In this document: piece by piece, positions 38,554-50,317 of the stretch
How the letters are laid out: every line of letters begins with the position of its first letter
Position numbering within the stretch: position 1 is the first letter of the stretch
Assembly (NCBI GenBank): GCA_043228905.1
Contig: JBHGNT010000003.1
Span: 24,490,001 to 24,554,000, forward strand
DNA: 64,000 nt
Reading direction: 5' to 3'
Source of the DNA: Azolla caroliniana
Taxonomy: Eukaryota > Polypodiophyta
Position numbers and translations under genes: made by a program
The notes under the pieces: model-generated
What the model saw: only the letters and a program-made list of their open reading frames with translations
What the model was told of the DNA's origin: nothing
Database searches by the model: none

Positions 38554-39635
38554 TTGATTCACGCGATTGGTTACTATAGGGATCTACAAAAGGTTACTAT
38601 AGAGAAGCAGCAACAACAAGAGGAGTTCACGCGATTGGTTCAACAGTTAGAGTCGACAATCGTAGTGTTACAACAACAAAGGGTTGACGGTCAAGGACTT
38701 ATCAAGGAGCCCAAAATCAGCCTCCTAGTTAAATTTGATGGTTTGAGGGCGCATTTCTGAGGTTTCTTGAATCAAGTACGGTTGGTGATTCAAATGCATC
38801 CCACACGTTATCTGACAGATGTATCACAAGTCGAGTTAGTGGGCACCTTATTGACTGGCATAACGTTGTCGTGGTTTGCTCCATTGCTAGAGACAAATTC
38901 TCCTCTAGTGAATAAATTTGAGGAATTTATCAAAGAATTTAAGGTTTGTTTCGGAGATACTGATGGGGCGAGAACATCTATCAACAAGATTCGTACACTA
39001 CGTCAAGGTGATCAGCCAACTTCGACATATGCAACCAATTTCCATCTCATCGCAAGTGATATTCCATGGGATGAACAAGCCCTAATGTAGCAATTCCGTT
39101 CAAGCCTTTGTAGTGATGTCAAAGACTTCTTACCTTCCTTGAGGATCCAAGGTCACTTACAGAAGCTATTAGTCGAGTAATACGGTGTGATAATCGCCTT
39201 TTTGAGCGTCGATGTGAGCGACAACAACAAATAACAAGATCAAGATTCACACCAACTTATGCATCAGTAACGGCGCAATCATCCCCAAGGCAAACATATA
39301 GCCCTGCTCCAACTCCAAGGCAAACACGTAGTTCAGTCCCAATGGATAGTCCTACACCCATGGAGATCGATATCACTCAATGATGAGGACCGTTGTCGGA
39401 CGAAGAGAAGCAACGACACCGAGCAAACCGTCTGTGCTTATATTGCGGAGGTCCAGGACATATAGCCATTCATTGCTCCCGTAGGTCGAGACGTCAGGTA
39501 AATCAAATTCACTATGACAATAAAAATGAGTTCAACATTTTAGAAGCAGTTAGTGAATCTAATATTATGAATAATCCACCATTGTCCAATAAATTTGAAG
39601 TCCTAAGCCAATTAGAAGAGGAGTCAAACGAATAA
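38554..39635 (+). pseudogene. gypsy gag remnant with CCHC knuckle
   Basis: The first block has a Gln-rich coiled-coil-like stretch (KQQQQEEFTRLVQQLEST). The second (38767-39090) has the retrotransposon-gag pattern: LTGITLSWFAPLLE, FEEFIKEFKVCFGD and RTLRQGDQPTSTYA. The last (39393-39635) contains the zinc knuckle CLYCGGPGHIAIHC. Stops and frame changes lie between the blocks. Confidence 0.85.
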
Positions 39636-39661
39636 GTCAGGCCAAAATAGGAGCCATTTGG

Positions 39662-42600
39662 TTGGACAACCCTAGATATGTACAACCTATTGTGGGTTCC
39701 ATTTCTTCCAAGGATGTTAGTAGAGTCTTCTTAGCCCAAGTACAACTTAGGACACAGAGTTGTCAACTTCAAGTCCAAGCCCTCTTAGATACTGGAGCCA
39801 ATTTTGTTTCATGGATAGAGATTTTGCCCAAAAACACCAAATATCCTTGCATACACTTCCTTGTCCAATTTCCGTAGTACTGATTGATGGACGTCCCATA
39901 GCTTCTGGGAAGATATTCAAAGAGTCTAAGCCAATACACGTACTCTTAGGTGACTTAGGATGTGTAGTTTCCTTTAACATAATCTGTAGTCCGGAGCATC
40001 CAATTTTCCTCGGTTTGCCATGGTTCGAGCTACATAACCCTAGAATCGATTGGAGGAAGCGAGAAATTTTGGTGCCCTTCAGTAGAAAATATCATTGCCA
40101 AGGATCGAACTCAGGATTATTCTCTTGAAGAATATAGTTCTACCAATGTACCATCTCCTTTTCACCAATTTCAGCCATCACATTGCAACAATTGCACCAA
40201 ATGGGAGGCAAGGAGGACCTTTTCTTATTTGCACTATCAGTGACACCTTCTAGTGCCACTCAAGGGAATTCAGACATCCAAATTCCCAAAAAATATCAAG
40301 ACTATGCTGGTGTTTTCGACAAAGTCAAAGCTACTGTTCTTCCAAAGCATCGGTCATACGACTGTCCTATTGATCTCCAACCAGGAAAAGAGCCACCGTG
40401 GGGTCCGATTTACAATTTATCACCCACTGAGCTTGAGGTTCTTCGAGAATACATCGAGGAAAATCTTGCACATGGGTTTATTCGACATTTAAAGTCTCCA
40501 GCTGGTGCTCCTATCTTTTTTGTGAAGAAAAAGGACGGCTCCCTTCATTTGGTCGTGGACTATCGAGGCTTAAAAAAAGTCACCATAAGGAATAGGTATG
40601 CTCTACCTTTAATCTCTAGTCTCTTAGAACGCATTGGTGGGGCAAAGCATTTTACCAAAATTGATCTAAGGGGTGCATATAATCTTGTTTGAATTCGACC
40701 GGGAGATGAGTGGAAAATTGCATTTCGTACTCGGTATGGTCATTTCGAGTATACACTCATGCCTTTCGGGCTCACAAATGCACCTGCAGTATTTCAACAT
40801 ATGGCAAATGACATTTTCCAGGATTTCTTGGATATCTTTCTCATCATCTGCCTAGATGATTTGTTGATTTATTCTAAAACACATGTGGAGCATGATATAC
40901 ATGTGCGGAAAGTACTTGAAGGCCTAAGCAAGTATGGTCTTTATGCCAAACTTGAGAAATGCAATTTTGATTGCAAACAAGTCGAATTTTTGGGATACAC
41001 TCTTTCATCCATGTGTATTTTCATGGATTCGGCAAAAGTCCAAACAATATTGGATTGGAAACCCCCATGCTCAGTTCAGGACGTCTAGTGTTTCCTCGGA
41101 TTTGCGAACTTCTATCGCAAATTCATACATAATTATTCAAGCATTGTGTTGCCCCTCACCCAACTCACCAAGAAAAATCAAGCAGTTTTTTGGAGTATCG
41201 AAGCGGACAAGGCTTTTACTCAGTTGAATGAGGAATCCTAGCGCATATTGATCCTGAAAAGCCATTTACCATTCAGGCAGATGCGTCAGACTTCGCATTG
41301 GGGTGTATCCTATCGCAACCAGGCGAGGACGGGCAAACTCATCCAGTCGCGTTTCACTCGAGAAAATTTACTGTTTCGGAGATAAACAATGAGGTGCATG
41401 ACAAGGAGTTACTAGCTGTGGTCGACTCATTCGAGCAATGGCACCATTTTCTAGAAGGATCGCCTCATCAGATTATCATTTATAGTGATCACAAAAATCT
41501 CACAAATTTTCAAACTGCTCAAGTATTAAATAGATGACAAGCTCAGTGGGCCCAATTTCTAACGCGTTTCGATTTCAAGATCATTTTTCGCCCCGGAAAA
41601 CAACAAGGGAAAGCAAATGCCTCGACGTTTGTATCTAGCTCTTCGACCTAGAGATCCGGCCTTTGACAATCAAAAACAGATTCTCCTCAGGCCATCAAAG
41701 CTACAGGCAACAACAATTTATGCCACGCCACTTGATTCTAGCCTTCTTCACACTATTCGGCAACAACTTCACTTTGATGATTTCACTAAGGATGTCTTAG
41801 CCCACATTGGTTCAAGCCGTCCATCTTGCTCCACATTGCAAGGGTCATCTCAACATTATCAGGACTTCAAGTGGCAAGATGGCTTACTCTTCTACAAGAA
41901 TCTCCTTTACGTCCCTAATGGATCACCCCGACTTCAAGTGTTAGAACATTGTCATAATGCCCCCATGGCTGGACATTTTGGTATTGCCAAGACCATTGAG
42001 CTGGTGAAACGTTCGTTTTGGTGGCGTTACATGCAAAAATTTGTCGAAGATTACGTTCGCACATGTGACACCTACTGTCACGCCAAAATACCCATGCATC
42101 ATCCTGATGGCTTACTACAACCATTACCACCTCCCAGCAAGCCATGGCAATCTATTTCTATGGATTTCATTACGGATCTGCCACCTTCCAAAGGCTTTGA
42201 TAGTATTTTAACAGTAGTGGATCGGTTCACAAAGATGGCACATTTTGTACTGTGTGTAAAGACCATTAGTAGTGAAGAAACTGCATATCTCATTATGTGT
42301 GAGGTGTTTCGCCATCATGGTCTCACAAATGATATTATTAGCGATCGAGGTCCTCAATTTATCTCACACTTTTGGAAGCACCTATGGGCAAGCCTCAAAA
42401 TCTCCTGCAAACTCTCTTTGGCTTATCATCCACAAACTGATGGACAAACAAAGCGCACAAATCAAACACTCGAGCAATATCTTCGATGCTTCATCAATTA
42501 TCAACAAGATGATTGGAGCAATATTTTACATCTTGCCGAGTTTGCATACAAAAACACAGTACACTCTTCTACCAAAGCTACACCTTTCTTTGCCTACACT

Positions 42601-43240
42601 AGCAACCACCCTCGATGGTGTATCATAGATCTCCCTCAGGTGTCACGAAACCCTAGTGTGGCGCATCACCTCCACCAACTACAACAAATTCAATTTGAGT
42701 TATCTTCACATCTTCAAAAAGCGCAAGCACACCATAAGACCAATGTCGATCGGCATCGCTTAAGTCTCCTTTAAGGGTGGTGACTGAGTATGGTTGCTTC
42801 GTCGTCACATCAAGACTACCCGCTTGTGTGCTAAGCTCGATTATCAACGCTTAGGTCCTTTTGTCATCATAGCGCGGATTAATGATGCAACATTTTGTCT
42901 TAACCTTCCTGCACATATGCGGCGTCACCCAGTCTTTCATAGCTCTCTTTTGGAACCTTGCCGCACCTCTTTAATTCCTAATCGTGTCATACCACCACCG
43001 CCTTCCATCCAACTGGTTGACGGCCCCGAATACGCGGTAGCTTCTATTCTCGATTCTAAGATTGTGCGCAATAAGCTTTATTATCTAGTTGATTGGCTTG
43101 GCTATCCTCCAAGTGATCGCAGTTGGGAACCTGTCAATAACATTTGTAATGTTCAAGCTCTTGTCGACGACTTCCATCGCCACTATCCAAACAAACCCGG
43201 CCCTACAATGTTAACGCCGACTTCCACTCGACGTTCTTGA
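39662..43240 (+). pseudogene. gypsy pol remnant: protease, RT, RNase H, integrase, chromodomain
   Basis: Protease: LLDTGANFVS (about 39784). RT: KKKDGSLHLVVDYRGLKK, LPLISSLLERI, MPFGLTNAPAVFQ, and an active-site box CLDDLLIYSK in which the first Tyr is Cys. RNase [14 protein letters not shown] and YSDHKNL. Integrase: a zinc-binding HCHNAPMAGHFG ... CDTYC, MDFITDLP, SDRGPQF and YHPQTDGQTKR. The chromodomain at 43022-43180 has KLYYLVDWLGYPPSDRSWEP. Nonsense codons at 40690 (TGA for an expected CGA), 41086 (TAG for CAG) and 41535 (TGA for TGG) fit C-to-T decay; further frameshifts lie near 39875, 41090-41250, 41600 and 42780. Confidence 0.9.
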
Positions 43241-43251
43241 AGGAGGGATAG

Positions 43252-43666
43252 TGTCATGAACACGTGACCATTATGGCGTCACCCGGACTTGAACCTCGAA
43301 CCTTGTAATCCATAATTGAAAACCTCAGCCATTAAGATAGCTTATTGTCATATGAGAGAATAAAAGCTACTTTTTGTATTAGATTGATTATTGTAAAAAC
43401 TCTAGATCATTCTAGAATGTTCTAGAATGTCCTAGAACATTCCAGGTCTAGAACATTATATAAATCTCTAAGTTATTCTATAGGAACCTATAAATAAGGG
43501 CATACATGTATTCTCAAATCAATTTCGAATCAACACCAGTCTTTAGCTCTCATTACATATCTTATATCCATTCTCTTTCTTTCTTCTCTTAGCATTTCGT
43601 TCTTCTCTTCTTGTATTCCCTTATATCCTTCTTCCATTACTCTATCTTTTATTCGTGGTTCTGACA
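43252..43666 (+). repeat. gypsy 3' LTR
   Basis: It starts TGTCATGAACAC and ends GGTTCTGACA, preceded by a purine tract GAAGGAGGGATAG (about 43239-43251). TATAAATA is at 43489-43496. TATGT follows at 43667-43671. Confidence 0.92.
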
Positions 43667-43671
43667 TATGT
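43667..43671 (+). repeat. target-site duplication, right (gypsy)
   Basis: TATGT, identical to 38125-38129. Confidence 0.9.
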
Positions 43672-44470
43672 CATATGACATACTTCTTTATAAAAAGCCC
43701 GTCAAAAAACTTTAATACCCCAATATATATACAAGCCACCTTGTATAGCCTTTCTATAAAAATGTTTGACTCCTAACTAATGGGAAAGTAGCTCCTTTTC
43801 AATTATATATGTAGATATATAGAGCCCTTTTTTGGGAGTTCGATGACTATTCTTTATTTACCCCTATTGTTCCCATTTCAAGTATATTCATTATCAAATG
43901 CTTGCCCAAATGAATAATAGTAAGATTATGTCCTTTAGTTTTGAGGATACAAACATTGATTTACACCACTCATGCACATTAGGGAGAGTGACAAACCTAT
44001 TTCCCATAATTCACCTACCTTAAAGAAGGCAAAACAGTGAGTCGTGAAGAATTACTGTGTGTTTGCACAACTTTCATTCAGTTTGGACGTAAGCCTAATA
44101 AATATTATACACCCCATATTTGACACCTCTCTTTATAGAAGGATGAACCTTGCGACATTAACAACCAACTATTGGCACTAATACCATGTGTGAAGAATGC
44201 ATCTTGATGAATGTCATACACCGTTGACTATCGAGCATGGATGTTTATCCTCCTTGAACATTTTTGCATCCACAAGGTTTCAATGTTGATTGAAAGTTTG
44301 GTTGATGCCAATCCCCGATTATTGGAACAAAAATGATCAAATGTTGAAATGCTGGTAGTCGGGCATGTAATACCATATTTATGCTTGCTAGGTTTAAAGG
44401 AGTGTTAGAAGGTACTCCTTCCTAACAAGTCCTTGCATGACTCCTTGAACTGGTGTTGCACAAATGGAGT
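43672..44470. other. spacer with possible LINE 3' tail fragment
   Basis: No gene seen. Bases 43768-43800 (ACTCCTAACTAATGGGAAAG followed by T-rich sequence) resemble the 3' end of the LINE near 56.2 kb and may be a stray LINE tail. Confidence 0.35.
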
Positions 44471-44479
44471 CCCACCCAA

Positions 44480-45702
44480 GATGGCATGTCATCCGAAGGA
44501 TAGGGCAACGAACTCCATCTTGTGGGCATGGGGTCACATGCAATAACATTTGGTCAAGCACAACAAGGAGACACTAATTAAATGGACTAGACAACCACTA
44601 TTTTGGAATCCACATGTGCAAACAAGTGATGACATGATAATAGGGCAGCTCAAGGGCCTAGCGTGGGGAAAGATGGTGCAAACATGGCTCCATTCTATAG
44701 GCAATTGGAGACGCATGGTGGGACGAAGGAGGACCTAGTCCCTCCCCTCAATGGAGCTAAGAAAATGTGGAGACTGATTGCAGAGGCAGTTGACATGGTT
44801 CATGTGGGGGATGAGAGCGGAGATACATGGCTCAGTCTCTTTGATGAGGCTGGAATAATTCATCTGTTGAAGGGCATGAGCAGATCTGGAGGGGCTACAT
44901 TATTTGGGGAGAGCCAGAGTAGTGGCACCTAGCACCCGATCCACGTGGTGGCAAAGGCTGGCAACAACTGGAAGATGCACCCTAACATTGCTAAGTTGGA
45001 ACCCCACTAGAATGGGACCCAAGGGTTTTCAGGTGGAAACATAACGATAGACTACGCCACTTCTTCAATTACATCACTAAATTGGGCAAAGTTATACAAA
45101 TGCAGTGGGAAAGTCCCCTACACAATGGTTGGTGGACATTGGGCATCTCTGATGAGGTGCATGATACCTTCTGGAAGGGTCTCAAGCGTCTCCACATGCG
45201 TATTAAGAAGATCAAGCAATTTTGGTGGTTAATCGGCCTTAACATGGTCTTAGTTAGCAAATGGCTAGGTAAACAAGGAGGCCCGATAGCTTGCCCACTC
45301 TGTTTTGCACCTATCGAGACTTTGAAACAATGTTTGTGGGATTGTCGTCAAGCTCAAAGCGTCTGGGAAAAGGTGACTTGCCTCCTAGCTGCCTGCGAAG
45401 TGGAAGGGACAGCATCGTGCAGTGCAACGACCTGGATCATTCCCATGGTTGATAGTTGGACAAACGCCTTCAACGCAAGCAGTTGGTGCTATGAATGCAC
45501 AAGAGGTAAACTCGTCAAGACCCATTTTGTGAGAGGCCTGAAGACCGCATCCCCTCGTTTCCATGAGATTTGGATGTTGATCGTTAGCTTCACCCTCTGG
45601 CATGTGTGGAAAGCACGTTGCCTAAAGGTCTTCCAAGATCTAGTGTGCCCCCCGGAGGAAATGATCGTCGATATTTTGTTTGCAATTATCAGCTGCCTAT
45701 GA
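44480..45702 (+). pseudogene. L1-type LINE 3' fragment with zf-RVT domain
   Basis: Three plus-strand frames in succession carry QPLFWNPHVQTSDDM (44590s), a middle segment with GAKKMWRLIAEAVDMV, and the zf-RVT region at 45082-45702: IKQFWWLIGLNMVLVSKWL, CPLCFAPIETLKQCLWDC, SFTLWHVWKARCLKVFQ. The same blocks occur in the LINEs at 47.2-48.5 kb and (minus strand) 0.6-2.6 kb. The endonuclease and RT core are absent, so this is a 5'-truncated copy with frameshifts. Confidence 0.8.
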
Positions 45703-46110
45703 GGGCAGTTCGACAAGGTTTGCGATCACTGCAACAACGTTTTAACTTGCCATGTCGATAGATCACCTTAAAACTTTCATAGTAATATTTTTGAAACCCC
45801 TTATTTATTTTTCTCATTATAATGTTATTGAGTTCTCTATTGTTAGAATTATAATTGACTACATGTAAAGTTGCATGTGCACATGCCACACAAAGTTTCT
45901 TTAGCAAAGAATTATGTCATTGGTGCCTAGAACTGGCAAAACTAATTTATGTTGATGTAATAGCACAACTAAAGACAATTTCCATTAAACTAATGGTTTT
46001 GCATATGCAATGCATTACCATAAAATATATCCTACTGTATGGTTTGAGTGCATCCACACATACTCTCACAAAGCACATTAGTTATGTAACATGTTTCCAA
46101 ATAGTTTGTC
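45703..46110. other. spacer between two LINE fragments
   Basis: AT-rich, likely the 3' UTR of the LINE ending at 45.7 kb and the old junction to the next LINE. No gene or terminal repeat was recognised. Confidence 0.4.
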
Positions 46111-46119
46111 AACAAAGCA

Positions 46120-48535
46120 TGTGCAATTGCTAAACAAACTCGTCAGGAAACAACTACACTTATGTTAGATTTTGAATTTAAGGCCTATGATAAGGTCAAT
46201 TGGTCGTTCTTAGATAAAATATTGAAAACAATTGAATTCTCGAATAGGTGGATCCAAGGGATATGGACATTGTATAAATCTACAAGAAGCTATGTACTAA
46301 TTGCAAGACATATGGGACAAGGTTTTGAAATAACTCATTCGGTAAGGCGAGGATGCCCACTTTCCTTGTACCTATTCATTTTATATGTGAAGTCTCTTTC
46401 AACAAGTTTACGAGCTATTGATCCCCATATTAAAGGCCTGCAAATTCTAGGGCATGATAAAGAGTTGATCATATCTACTTTCGCTGATGATATGATGTTG
46501 TTTGTCAATGGGATGCAGGAAAACCTCTACAGATGTGAAATTTTGATTAACAGTTTTTGCAGAGTTTCAAGGGCCAAGATAAATTGGCACAAGTCCAAGG
46601 GCTAGTGGACAGGAGGCAAGAAACAAGAGTGGTACCCGCACCCTAACTTTTGCTGGCTGTGAACAAAAGTTGCAACCAGATACTTAGGTTTGTGGATAGG
46701 AATTAATATTCCCATGAGTATGCAACTAGAGGGGTCATAGCGCTCAATAAGAAATAAGCTGAAATACTGGAGTTCTGCTCAGCTCTCTCACTAGCGGGAA
46801 GAGTACTCATAGCAAATCAGATATTGCATGCAACCATGTGACATACACTGTCATGTTGGATCTTTGATAGGAATAGTATACCTAGTATAAAATTTTATAT
46901 TTTCATATTTCTATGGGCAAGCAAATCGGAGGGTAAAGTGGCAACCAAAGTTGCATGGAAGAAAATAACACAATGCAAGAAAGAGGGAAGCCTTGCACTC
47001 ATCAATCCAGAAACTCAGAGCAAAGCATTATTGGGCAAATTAGTAGTAAGGAGTCTACTCCTTGGCAAGGAAATTTGGAAAGTGTTGATGAGGTGTCGAT
47101 TTGATATATGGTCTCCTAGAACGGGAGGCAAATTGTTGGTAGTAAACATATGGCTCTTTATACAAGAAATGAAGCTCAAATCTTCCAAAGCGCCTAAAGA
47201 TTGTTTGATGCTCTCCATCATGGCTGCTTGGAAGACGCTTAGGGAGGAAATACATTGGAGGCAACATCATCTCCCATGGAGTGGGCTCACCAACCTCTTC
47301 TATGGAATCCTAACATTACAAATGTTAGTGACAAAATGTTTGGAATTGATGTGGGACTTCCTTGGGTAGGTTTTGAAAAGCAATGGTGGCCCACAGTGGC
47401 TAAGTGGTGGGAACACCAACAAGAAATCGGTAACATAATGGAAACTGCCAATAAAAAATGGAAGAAAATGATTACACTCATAAAAAATTCTATGTGGATG
47501 TATCCTTGGGAAGTTCATGTGGCAGAACATGGCTTTGAGGGATGTAATGGTTGGGGCGCTTTAATGCCAGAGGGTATATTCAAGACATCAAACGAGATAA
47601 TGCAGATGCTGAGAGCTCTACTACAATGTTAGAATTTCAGGAATGGATGCCCATTAGAGTGCTTCCTAGGTGCAAAAGAAAATGGGAAGTAGACCCAAAC
47701 AGATGCAAAAACGATGCAGCTTCTAAAATCTAGATCTTGGAGGATGCATGCCGGAAGAACTTGGCAAACTTAGTGTGGGATGGAAAACTCCAAAATGTAA
47801 TATTCAAATTTTCCATTATTCATCTAAATTTGATCGGAGTATTCTACATCACAAGAACTTGGAGCAAGAGGGCCTCTCTAACAACTGGATCAGGGAAGAA
47901 TTGGATGATGATTTCCTAAGACAATACTGGAAACAATTATGGGCCACAAAGATTACCGGAAAAATAAAAGCTTTCTTATGGTTATGTAACCACATATCTC
48001 TTCTGAAAAGAATGGCGTGCAGAAGCAATATAGGAAAACCGAACAACAGAAAACGCAGGTTTTAATGGAAAGCTTAGGTTTGCACAGTACGCACACGAGA
48101 GACAGAGAGAGAGTAACACAAGAACTTAAATTCGAAAATAATACTCAAATCTGTACATAGGATGTGCTCAGTGAGCACTTTTATACAAGCCCTGACAATG
48201 GGCTGACACAAGTACTGACAGTACTTGACTGCTCATAAATTAGCCTCGACACTTACTCCCAAAACTATTCCTTACGAGGAATATCTTTCTAACGGCCTTT
48301 CGGTCTATGCACCGATACGGCCTTTCTACGCACCGGTCTGCGTACCGGTTTTGTGCACCCAGTCTACGCATTGGTAACGCATCGTATTACGCACAAATGT
48401 TGAGCTTGTCTCTCAACATCTTCCAATAGATGCTTCATTGCAAAAAAAAAGGGAATTGATGGGAAATGCAAGTTGCGCTCTTTTGGACTAGAATCTTTAG
48501 AACATTACTTATGGGAATGCTCTCATTACTTATAA
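46120..48535 (+). pseudogene. L1-type LINE, RT to zinc finger (5' portion of interrupted copy)
   Basis: The frame starts with KQTRQETTTL and LDFEFKAYDKVNW (RT motif A), then SVRRGCPLSLYLFILYVKSL and the catalytic STFADDMMLFVNGMQENL (about 46480). After stops and frameshifts come GRVLIANQILH-like and SLALINPETQSKALLGKLVVRSLL (about 46990), QPLLWNPNITNVSDKM (47290) and IKAFLWLCNHISLLKRMA (47965). After an inserted LTR fragment, a short zinc-finger block reads FGLESLEHYLWECSHYL (48480-48530). The last piece of this LINE resumes at about 55575, beyond the nested insertion. Confidence 0.8.
48036..48440 (-). repeat. copia LTR fragment inserted in the LINE zinc-finger region
   Basis: It separates two parts of one zf-RVT domain (LLKRMACRSNIG before, ESLEHYLWEC after); the spacing between FLWL and the first Cys matches other LINEs only if about 400 bases are removed. 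On the minus strand it reads TGTTGAGAGACAAGC (from 48419), then a TATAAAAG box (about 48182-48189), then a CT-rich run: typical copia LTR layout. About 20 bases before the TGTTGAG end in a purine run (GGAAGA) that could be a polypurine tract. The precise edges and a target duplication were not resolved. Confidence 0.55.
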
Positions 48536-48722
48536 AAAGAAACCAATTCTTTGAGGATTAGGCGGGGACGCTATCTACCTCGATGAAGACCTGACCAAGA
48601 TGCAAATTGAGCATCGTAAAACTTGTATGCCGCGAGTCATACAAGCTCGTAAAGAGGGGCATCGTGCTTTTTACCGACACGGACATATGATAATAACTGA
48701 TTGTGCCGCCAATTGACGACGT

Positions 48723-48993
48723 GTGGCCCATGTGACAGACAATAAACTTAGGATGACTTTATGGAACTGTAACGGTGCACTTTGGACACACCCTGGCTGT
48801 CTAGAGGAGATTTTGAAGGTATCTAACATACTTTTTTTAGTAGAAACAGATCAAAGCCCAAATCGAGGACTGCCACAAGTTAATGGTTTTCGTTTGGAAT
48901 CTGTCTTTAGACAAACCTCACGTCGACATACTACTAGAGGGTCTGGAGGGGTTGCGATACTATTTCAGAGAGAGATACATAATAGGATAGAAA
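48723..48993 (+). pseudogene. second-type LINE endonuclease, N-terminal part
   Basis: The frame contains LWNCNGALWTHPG, ILFLVETDQSPNRG and GSGGVAILF, the start pattern of LINE apurinic-type endonucleases (Asn and Glu of the catalytic set visible). It is cut at 48993 by the copia insertion and resumes at 51322 after the AGAAA duplication. Confidence 0.8.
48989..48993 (+). repeat. target-site duplication, left (deleted copia)
   Basis: AGAAA directly before the LTR at 48994; identical to 51317-51321. Confidence 0.92.
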
Positions 48994-49080
48994 TGTTGGG
49001 GACAAGGGTCGTCAATGCGGAAGATCAGGTAGCATTCGATTAGGGTTTGAGTACCTGCGTATGACAGAATGCAAGATCGT

Positions 49081-49117
<37 letters not shown>

Positions 49118-49301
49118 CACAAAAGACTTTCTATTCGATAAAAACAATAATACAACCAACCTTACTAAAAGGTTACAAGGTCACTATATATAGTGACCGA
49201 CTTAGGGCAACTACCCTTTATGCTAATTACACAAATGGCCCAAGCTTGAGCTATACAAAAGGGATAGTGTGAATACGTCCATTATACACTTGTATTCGAC
49301 A
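48994..49301 (-). repeat. deleted copia 3' LTR (element orientation)
   Basis: The plus strand starts TGTTGGGGACAAGG and ends TATTCGACA. It contains a GA microsatellite (about 49085-49115) and the 20-base perfect palindrome GGTCACTATATATAGTGACC at 49179-49198. A purine tract (minus-strand ACGGGGGAG) lies just inside the element. Confidence 0.93.
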
Positions 49302-49494
49302 CTCCCCCGTAATGGGCGTATACATGGGTTGTCTAAGATTACAGGTATGAGCCTAGGTTCTCGGGCATATCAGTTTTGTTCGAGTCGGCAGGGTCCGAAG
49401 GCAGAAGACCGGACTGGTCGGGTCGGAAGAGTTGAAGCCGATCATTAAGGAACTGATGTCGGTTGTCCGAAACCATCCTGCGCTGTGTCCGGCT

Positions 49495-49749
49495 CTAACC
49501 GGACTGGTTTGTCGTTACGCCCATCTGATGCCGAAGGGACCGAAAGCAGTCTGCCGAAAGACACTTGGTCATTCCATCTGCGACATTGTCGGTTGTGGAT
49601 ATTTTCTCCAGACCGATTTTCCCTGAAATGACGCAGTCCCGAACGAAGTGATATCGAACGTCGATATGTTTGGAGGCGTTGTGGTGAACCGGATTTCTCG
49701 ACAGGGCAACAGCACCTTGACTGTCGCTATAGACAACTGGAGCCGAGTC
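49495..49749 (-). pseudogene. copia RNase H C-terminal fragment
   Basis: Read on the minus strand in a frame different from gag, it contains VVYSDSQGAVALSRNP, NASKHIDVRYHFVRD and TTDNVADGMTK, then a stop at 49497-49495. These are the last RNase H motifs of copia pol (compare YCDSQSAIHLA and RTKHIQRRYHWIR in Copia-B). It overlaps the gag stop by two bases, so the deletion junction lies at about 49750. Confidence 0.85.
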
Positions 49750-50317
49750 ATGGTCGACTTGCCGAAACGTGTGCGCTCGTGACTTCGGAGTATTTAACAG
49801 CCGTGGTTGACGCGTTGCACACAGTTGTGACGAAAGTTTCCCATGATGAGGGAAGGCTGCTCATGAGTATCATTGCTCTGAGTTCATCCTCGATTGCCGT
49901 CCCCTGAGATGAGATTTGGGAGCTTATGCTTTCGTACTCATTGAGATGTGCTTGAACCGAATCGGATTCTTTCATCCGCAAGTTGTAGAGGCGCCGGATC
50001 AGAAACATCTTTGTTGCAGCGACCTTCTTTTCGTAGGTGTCCGACAGTGTTTTCCACAGTTCGAATGCTGTCGTACACGATTGCACCGTAAAGTATACCG
50101 ATTCCAATAGGTGCATCCGAATCGTGGCGCGGACGATTCTGTCCAGCTTCTGCCACTCAATTGGTTTGTATCCTTCTGGAGGTTCTTCATTTTTTATGGG
50201 ATCGATTTGCCCCTTGACTATGAGATAGTCCTGCATTTGCTCCTTCCAGAAGTTGAAGTTCGATCCATCGAACTTTCGTAGACTCATTTCTGACGAGCCG
50301 GATGTTGATGCCATCAA
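49748..50317 (-). CDS. copia gag (UBN2-type), 189 residues, truncated
   Basis: It starts ATG at 50317 with KFDGSNFNFWKEQMQDYL, then WQKLDRIVRATIRMHL, LWKTLSDTYEKK, LYNLRMKESDSVQAHLNEY and LPSSWETFVTTV: the standard copia gag layout, about 45% of the way to a CCHC knuckle that is missing. The frame ends in a TGA created at the deletion junction. The frame itself is intact, so a short gag-like product is possible but unproven. Confidence 0.8.
   Translation of the reverse strand: MMASTSGSSEMSLRKFDGSNFNFWKEQMQDYLIVKGQIDPIKNEEPPEGYKPIEWQKLDRIVRATIRMHLLESVYFTVQSCTTAFELWKTLSDTYEKKVAATKMFLIRRLYNLRMKESDSVQAHLNEYESISSQISSQGTAIEDELRAMILMSSLPSSWETFVTTVCNASTTAVKYSEVTSAHVSASRP

Larger units (their letters stand above)
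38130..43666 (+). mobile_element. Ty3/gypsy chromovirus with both LTRs, coding region decayed
   Basis: The 5537-base element has LTRs of 422 and 415 bases, perfect 5-bp target duplications and gag-protease-RT-RNase H-integrase-chromodomain order. The chromodomain after the integrase places it among chromoviruses. Many stops and several frameshifts inactivate it. The LTRs differ at numerous positions and by an indel of about 15 bases, so it is clearly older than the copia insertions at 8.7 and 49 kb. I did not recognise a primer binding site after the 5' LTR. Confidence 0.93.
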
